DNA of 49,182 nt from Acidobacteriota bacterium. GTDB lineage: Bacteria > Acidobacteriota > Vicinamibacteria > Vicinamibacterales > UBA823. Under the pieces are notes generated by a model. It had not been told where the DNA came from. It was given only the letters and a program-made list of their open reading frames with translations, and made no database searches. Below, piece after piece: positions 46,001-49,182 of the stretch. Within the stretch, counting starts at the first letter, position 1. Each line of letters starts with the position of its first letter. The DNA lies in the NCBI GenBank assembly GCA_002730525.1, contig PCAK01000030.1, positions 1 to 49,182 of the forward strand, in the 5' to 3' direction. The position numbers and the translations under genes were made by a program.

Positions 46001-46420
46001 GAGCGCCGGCTGGCCGGCCAGCGCGACGAGTCCGCGCGTCGCGCCATCGAAATCCTCGAGCGTGAGCGCGCCTTCGCCCTTCGGCGCCCGCAGTTTCATC
46101 CGGGTCACGAGGCGGCACAGGTTGCGATACCCTTCCGTCGACTCGACGAGGACCGGCAGCCGCCAGAGACACGCCGCCCCCCACCCGTGTGTGCCGTTCG
46201 CCGTCTCCCGTGCCGCGATCGTCAACTCGCTCCCGATGATCGGCGTGATCCCGGCCGCCGTCGCCGCCTGATGGAACCGCGGCGCGCCGTAGACCCCATC
46301 GCGATCGAGCAGCGCGAGCGCTGGGTAGTCGAGCGCGGCCGCGCGGTCGACGAGCGCTTCGGGCGTCGACGCCCCGTCGAGGAACGAGAACGCCGACGCA
46401 GCATGCAGCTCGATGTACAT
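43031..46420 (-). CDS. dnaE2: Error-prone DNA polymerase DnaE2 (ImuC) with zinc-ribbon insert
   Basis: The 1129-residue class C polymerase is the catalytic part of the ImuABC mutasome for mutagenic lesion bypass. The PHP domain starts MYIELHAASAFSFLDGAS; GEWPDIDLDLPSGDRR carries catalytic aspartates; VDLLGLGMMAVLQD, HhH motifs and an OB fold (VRVAGAVITRQRPGTAKGF) follow. Between RYASGLREEVGRRIEEGA and SVEDLIARTGIHRDEL there is an insert of about 55 residues holding two cysteine pairs, CPKC (856-859) and CSSC (880-883), a zinc ribbon I do not know from typical DnaE2. A second short insert (FKAGGRRTEGG) follows. ATG at 46420 overlaps the imuB stop by one base. Confidence 0.95.
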   Translation of the reverse strand: MYIELHAASAFSFLDGASTPEALVDRAAALDYPALALLDRDGVYGAPRFHQAATAAGITPIIGSELTIAARETANGTHGWGAACLWRLPVLVESTEGYRNLCRLVTRMKLRAPKGEGALTLEDFDGATRGLVALAGQPALDSQRYGVGGMLDRLLGLFGAGNVYVEVQRHLLRDEEADTQVLAALASAYRVPLLATNGVRFATAADRPLYDVLTCVRHKTTVDRAGRRLARNAERYLKPPGEMARLFHDLPEALQASDALAERLQYTMADLGYRFPDYPVPSGETVASFLRKITEVGARERYRPYHERARRQIARELDLIEKLDLAGYFLIVWDLVNFCRRQGILVQGRGSAANSAVCYSLGITAVDPVGMDLLFERFLSEERGEWPDIDLDLPSGDRRESVIQYVYERYGQLGAAMTANVITYRDRSATREVGKALGFDTDRIDRLTKLMSRFEWTDPEDTLARHLSGAGCDPADPRVQAFGALWHRVQDLPRHLGQHSGGMVICRGRLDEVVPLENASMPGRVVIQWDKDDCAAMGIVKVDLLGLGMMAVLQDAIALVNGDGDADGESVGARVDLAHLPPDDPDVYRMLQEADTIGVFQVESRAQMATLPLLRPDHFYDLVVEVALIRPGPIVGQMVHPYLKRRAGREPVVYPHPSLEPILKRTLGVPLFQEQLLRIAMVAAGFSGGEAEELRRAFGFKRSVKRMERIEARLREGMTRQGITGAAADGIVRSITSFALYGFPESHAASFALIAYASAYLKAHFPAAFYTALLNNQSMGFYHPATLVKDAQRRGVRFEEIDVQRSRWECAVEADGAIRLGLRYASGLREEVGRRIEEGARRSEAAGDRAVEAVRCPKCGNDDLSMIEVVEQGGDRRRFCSSCANAWTGHDRRQPEAGGGRTSERFSSVEDLIARTGIHRDELATLAEVGALNAFGHDRRSALWQIEQAIRPAGELFKAGGRRTEGGVAGGAVASDQGLRVAEEPPSPLASMTPVERVIADYAGTGLTLGPHPMALRRSELAMRGVLRAVDLSRARNGRRVRVAGAVITRQRPGTAKGFVFLTLEDETGIANVIVRPGLFAAERLAVADESFLMVEGTLQIQEGVTSVKAEWLHGLGGQRPAIDSHDWN

Positions 46421-47907
46421 CAGTCGAGCACTCCTGCCACGAACCACCCGCCGGCTGCCCGATCGCGATAGATCCGGTAGACACCACCGTCGCTCAGGGC
46501 CACATCCCACTCGTCGTGGCTCCACCGGCCGGCGTGCCGGCGTGTGGCCTCCGGTGTGCCGTGCTCCCACCAGTGCCCCGACGATCGCCACGGGCCGGCG
46601 CACCGTTCGACCGCGCGGCTGCCGACGCCACCGCCCGCCGAGACCCGTACCGGACAGCCACGATCGACCGAGACCCGCGCCGCCAGCGGGTTCCGAAACC
46701 GCCGCAATATGGTGATAACGACACTTCTGGACGCTGACCACTGGTCCACGATGCCGGGTGGCGCGGGGGTTCGGGGCGAAGCCCCGACTTGAAACGGCTG
46801 CATGTCGAAGGCGCCGGGGCGGTGCGTGTCGACCACCACGGGCGCCCCGCAGCGCCCCACCCCCATGAGCGCCGTCAACCGCGCCAGCAACGTCGACAAC
46901 TGCTCCGCCGAGGGCAGGGCCTGCTCGAGCAGCGAAAATTGCACGATTCGCGCCGGCGCGGGGACCAGGGCCACTCCCACGCGGTCGATGCCTGCCGGCG
47001 GCGGATGGGATTCGAGATCGAGCACGAGCAGCGTGCGCAGCACGCGAGGGTCGCGGATCGGCGCGGGCAGTTCCAAGGTCCGCGTGTGCCAGACGCGCGT
47101 GACCAGCCAGAGCCGGACGGTCAGGACCGCAGCCGCGGCGTCCTCTCGCGCGAGCCGCGCCGCGAGCGGTTCGAGCACCCGGCCGAGCACGAACGCGAGC
47201 GGCTCGACCCCTTCGATCGGCCACTCGAGGTCGATCTCCGCCTCGAAGGGACAATCTTCAGGCATGGGCACGAGTGGTCGCGACTCCTCGCCACGCGCGC
47301 ACCGCTGCCAGGCCACGCCGTCCGCACCCAGCCGCGAGAACAACGCGTCGCGCGGCAGCGCCGCCAGATCCCCGAGCGTCGCAAGCCCCCACCGTCGCAG
47401 CACCTGGATCATCCGACCCATGCGCCGCTGCGCCTCCCGGTATCGCTTCGCGGCCGGTGAACGACCGAACCGCGTGCGCACGGGAATCGTGGCCCAGCGA
47501 TCGCCCGCCGTGGCGGGCGGCGCCGCGCCCCGCGTCGACTCGAGCGCCACCACGCGCTCGAGCAAGTCCAGTGGCAGCGCGGCCACGGCCACCGCTTCAT
47601 CACCAGGCTCGATGACCGTGAGTGGGTCGGCACGGCCGTGCACCAGCAGCACCGCCGCGATCCGTGTCGCCGCCAGCGCGACCCGACACCGGAGCCCTCG
47701 CTCGCCGGCCGCCTGGCCTATCGCGTCGCCAATGGCCCGGGCGTCACCCCACATCCCTTGCAGGTCTGTGACATCCAGCACGACGGTGTAGCGATCGATC
47801 ACTTCGAGCCGTGGGCTGAAGTCGCGACCCAGACGGAGGAGATCGTCGTGCGAACTCCCTTCGGACGTCGACGCGTGCACACTCGCGAACATCTCCTCAC
47901 CCGTCAC
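46420..47907 (-). CDS. imuB: ImuB, Y-family polymerase-like protein of the mutasome
   Basis: ImuB bridges DnaE2 and the sliding clamp; it looks like a Y-family polymerase but is inactive. Here RDFSPRLEVIDRYTVVLDVTDL opens the palm, GLRCRVALAATRIAAVLLV follows, then the little-finger region, and the end WFVAGVLD belongs to the short C-terminal domain common in ImuB. The protein (495 residues) begins about 80 residues later than a full Y-family fold would, so the first palm strand is missing (inference). GTG at 47907 overlaps the imuA stop as GTGA; an ATG five codons later is possible. Confidence 0.88.
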   Translation of the reverse strand: MTGEEMFASVHASTSEGSSHDDLLRLGRDFSPRLEVIDRYTVVLDVTDLQGMWGDARAIGDAIGQAAGERGLRCRVALAATRIAAVLLVHGRADPLTVIEPGDEAVAVAALPLDLLERVVALESTRGAAPPATAGDRWATIPVRTRFGRSPAAKRYREAQRRMGRMIQVLRRWGLATLGDLAALPRDALFSRLGADGVAWQRCARGEESRPLVPMPEDCPFEAEIDLEWPIEGVEPLAFVLGRVLEPLAARLAREDAAAAVLTVRLWLVTRVWHTRTLELPAPIRDPRVLRTLLVLDLESHPPPAGIDRVGVALVPAPARIVQFSLLEQALPSAEQLSTLLARLTALMGVGRCGAPVVVDTHRPGAFDMQPFQVGASPRTPAPPGIVDQWSASRSVVITILRRFRNPLAARVSVDRGCPVRVSAGGGVGSRAVERCAGPWRSSGHWWEHGTPEATRRHAGRWSHDEWDVALSDGGVYRIYRDRAAGGWFVAGVLD

Positions 47908-48674
47908 GCGCTGAACAGCGCCGTCCCTGCCTCGCCGGCGGAGATGAACAATGACCGAGGACGCCGACCGTGTGGACGCCGAGCGCCGATCACCCGAACG
48001 GCCACCTCGAGTCCTTGCAGCAATCCGCCATGGCCGTTATGGTCCCGCGCCACAGAACCGGACCAGCGGACGCCCCCCTCGACGGGCTGCAAACGCAACG
48101 TCATCCCGCCGGCACTCCGCGCGATCGGTCGGTCGCCCACCAGCACGCAGGCGGTCGGGCGCCCCTCGATGGCGCGTGGCAATCGGATCCATGTCGTGAA
48201 CGGAATCCGACGGAGGGTGCGCTCGGGCAGATCGCCCAAGTCCAGCGCGACCACGCCGAAACCACCCGCATGGAGCAAGAGCCCCAGCGCCTTGAGTGCG
48301 CGGTTCACGGCACGCCACGCGCCCTCATCACGGCTACCCGGACGCCCCCGGATCCAGAGGAGACGTGACAGATCGATCCCGGCGGCGGCCGCCGACTCCG
48401 GGTCGAACTGGTCGAGCGTGTCGACGAGCGCGGCCAGTTCGCCACGGCTGGTCGCGGCCGCGAGCGCCGCACACAATGTGCCCGTCCGGCCGGACGAGCG
48501 GGCCCCGACGATCTCCGAAAGCTCCCCTCGGGGCAGCCCACCCCCAAGTTCCGCATCCAGCGCGGAGATGCTCGTCGGGGCCAGATCGGAACCACGGTCA
48601 TGAGCTGAACAGAGGGTATTTCCGAGCTTTTTGGCCCGCAGCAGCTCCTCCAGCTCGGATTTCGTTAATTTCAT
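47904..48674 (-). CDS. imuA: ImuA, RecA-like protein of the mutasome
   Basis: The 256-residue RecA/SulA-related protein is the first gene of the imuA-imuB-dnaE2 cassette and is thought to help the mutasome act on RecA-coated DNA. ALDAELGGGLPRGELSEIVG leads to a changed Walker A, GARSSGRT (57-64), with R in place of K, so ATP use is doubtful. Further family stretches are LLWIRG and GFGVVALDLGD. The ATG is preceded by an AT-rich promoter region with a direct repeat that may be a repressor site. Confidence 0.9.
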   Translation of the reverse strand: MKLTKSELEELLRAKKLGNTLCSAHDRGSDLAPTSISALDAELGGGLPRGELSEIVGARSSGRTGTLCAALAAATSRGELAALVDTLDQFDPESAAAAGIDLSRLLWIRGRPGSRDEGAWRAVNRALKALGLLLHAGGFGVVALDLGDLPERTLRRIPFTTWIRLPRAIEGRPTACVLVGDRPIARSAGGMTLRLQPVEGGVRWSGSVARDHNGHGGLLQGLEVAVRVIGARRPHGRRPRSLFISAGEAGTALFSA

Positions 48675-48684
48675 GGATTATGTT

Positions 48685-48699
48685 TTCGTGTTTTCTTCG
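48685..48699 (-). promoter_or_regulatory. Possible SOS operator upstream of imuA
   Basis: TTCG-N7-TTCG (plus 48685-48699; CGAA-N7-CGAA on the coding strand) is a direct repeat with the same 11-base period as the GTTC-N7-GTTC LexA box of alphaproteobacteria. It begins 11 bases upstream of the imuA ATG, in an AT-rich island. A binding role is inferred from its position and from known SOS control of imuA-imuB-dnaE2. Confidence 0.35.
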
Positions 48700-48804
48700 C
48701 CTTTTAGTGAGGATACTGCACGGCCCCGAGGAATTGCAAGATGGCGCTCGGCTCAGCGGTGCCGCATCCAAGACGGCAGCTCGCAGTAAGATCCGAAACG
48801 AACG

Positions 48805-49053
48805 TTGGCGTCTCGGATCGCACCGCTCACCGATGCGTATCTACAGCAACTGGTGCTCGGCGTCCGGCAATCCGGCGCGGAGATCGTGCTGATGGCCGTT
48901 CCCGCGAAGGAGCGCACGCAGTTCCCCGAGCTGCGCGACGATTCCCCCGTGTTCAACGACAAGGTCCGCGACTGGGCCGACACGCACGATGTGCGATTCC
49001 GTGAGGCCTGTCCGAAGCTCTTCGCGACCCAACTGGGCCGTACGGAGTGCTAA
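48805..49053 (+). pseudogene. Possible SGNH-hydrolase-like C-terminal remnant
   Basis: An 82-residue frame (TTG start, upstream stop close by) reads AYLQQLVLGVRQSGAEIVLM and PVFNDKVRDWADTHDVRF, which resembles the C-terminal half of SGNH/GDSL-type proteins. The N-terminal catalytic part is absent, so it is either a fragment or a chance likeness. It stands alone between imuA, which is divergent, and an insertion sequence. Confidence 0.3.
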
Positions 49054-49148
49054 CCGCATCGACTTTTCATCTTTTGCCTTGTTTGCCCGTGCCCCCTCAA
49101 ACCGGTCCAAAACTAGGGAGAGGATTTTGGGTCGAAAGGGAGCTGGAA

Positions 49149-49182
49149 GTGCCGAGACAACGCTACACGCCGGAGCCAATCA
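49149..49182 (+). CDS. IS3-family transposase OrfA, N-terminal fragment (runs off right edge)
   Basis: Only 11 codons are present: GTG then PRQRYTPEPI, which matches the start of one large group of IS3 OrfA proteins (MPRxRYTPEQII). GGGAG lies about ten bases upstream. The preceding sequence CCGGTCCAAAACTAGGGAGAGG is of the kind seen at the ends of such elements, so the element probably begins near 49085. It differs from the transposase at the left edge. Confidence 0.6.
   Translation, partial: MPRQRYTPEPI

Noticed and set aside
46421-47254. An upstream extension of the dnaE2 frame by about 280 codons
   Set aside because: The extension lies over imuB in another frame; the PHP domain starts right at the ATG at 46420.

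Overview
The window is a GC-rich, gene-dense bacterial chromosome segment, most probably from an Acidobacteriota genome and perhaps its Vicinamibacteria branch (inference). The main pointers are a secreted VWFA-related protein of the type typical of that phylum (3925-4857), the housekeeping gene order, and a complete imuA-imuB-dnaE2 cassette. Both ends run into the start of different IS3-type transposase genes reading outward (1-85 minus, 49149-49182 plus), so the contig probably broke at repeated insertion sequences.

Layout. 1-5 kb: IS end, tRNA-Val(CAC), a secreted protein, a small membrane-anchored protein, uvrB and the VWFA protein. 5-9.6 kb: an RCK-like/DHH/DHHA1 phosphoesterase, a Cys/Met-metabolism PLP enzyme, a membrane-anchored patatin-like protein without catalytic residues, and greA. 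9.7-14.8 kb: four response-regulator genes (one receiver-PilZ, two single receivers, one receiver-HD-GYP), two of them broken, with a SpoU methyltransferase gene and rarA between them. 15-31 kb: a long minus-strand housekeeping block (hisS, aspS, phoH, ybeY, era, mgtE, recO, glyQ, glyS, ppdK, mutL, small membrane protein). 31-37 kb: moaA, a large Tes-like radical SAM enzyme, a DUF547 protein and msrP-msrQ. 37-43 kb: a mercuric-reductase-like flavoprotein, a glycosyltransferase, a YqiA-like esterase, a SET-domain protein, a second radical SAM protein, a DUF4097-like lipoprotein and a DUF523 protein. 43-48.7 kb: dnaE2, imuB and imuA, read as an imuA-imuB-dnaE2 operon with overlapping stops and starts.

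How the parts work together. ImuA, ImuB and DnaE2 form the damage-inducible mutasome; UvrB, MutL, RarA and RecO add repair functions. MoaA begins molybdenum-cofactor synthesis, and MsrP, 4 kb away, is a molybdoenzyme that repairs oxidised periplasmic methionine with electrons from MsrQ. The Tes-like radical SAM enzyme is the most interesting candidate: its cysteine layout resembles the enzymes that join two lipid tails into membrane-spanning lipids, but one cysteine cluster of the archaeal enzymes is not seen.

Other points of note are the broken regulators, a zinc ribbon inserted in DnaE2, near-leaderless extended -10 promoters before two radical SAM genes, a possible SOS operator before imuA, and an RNA hairpin that would hide the transposase start at the left edge.
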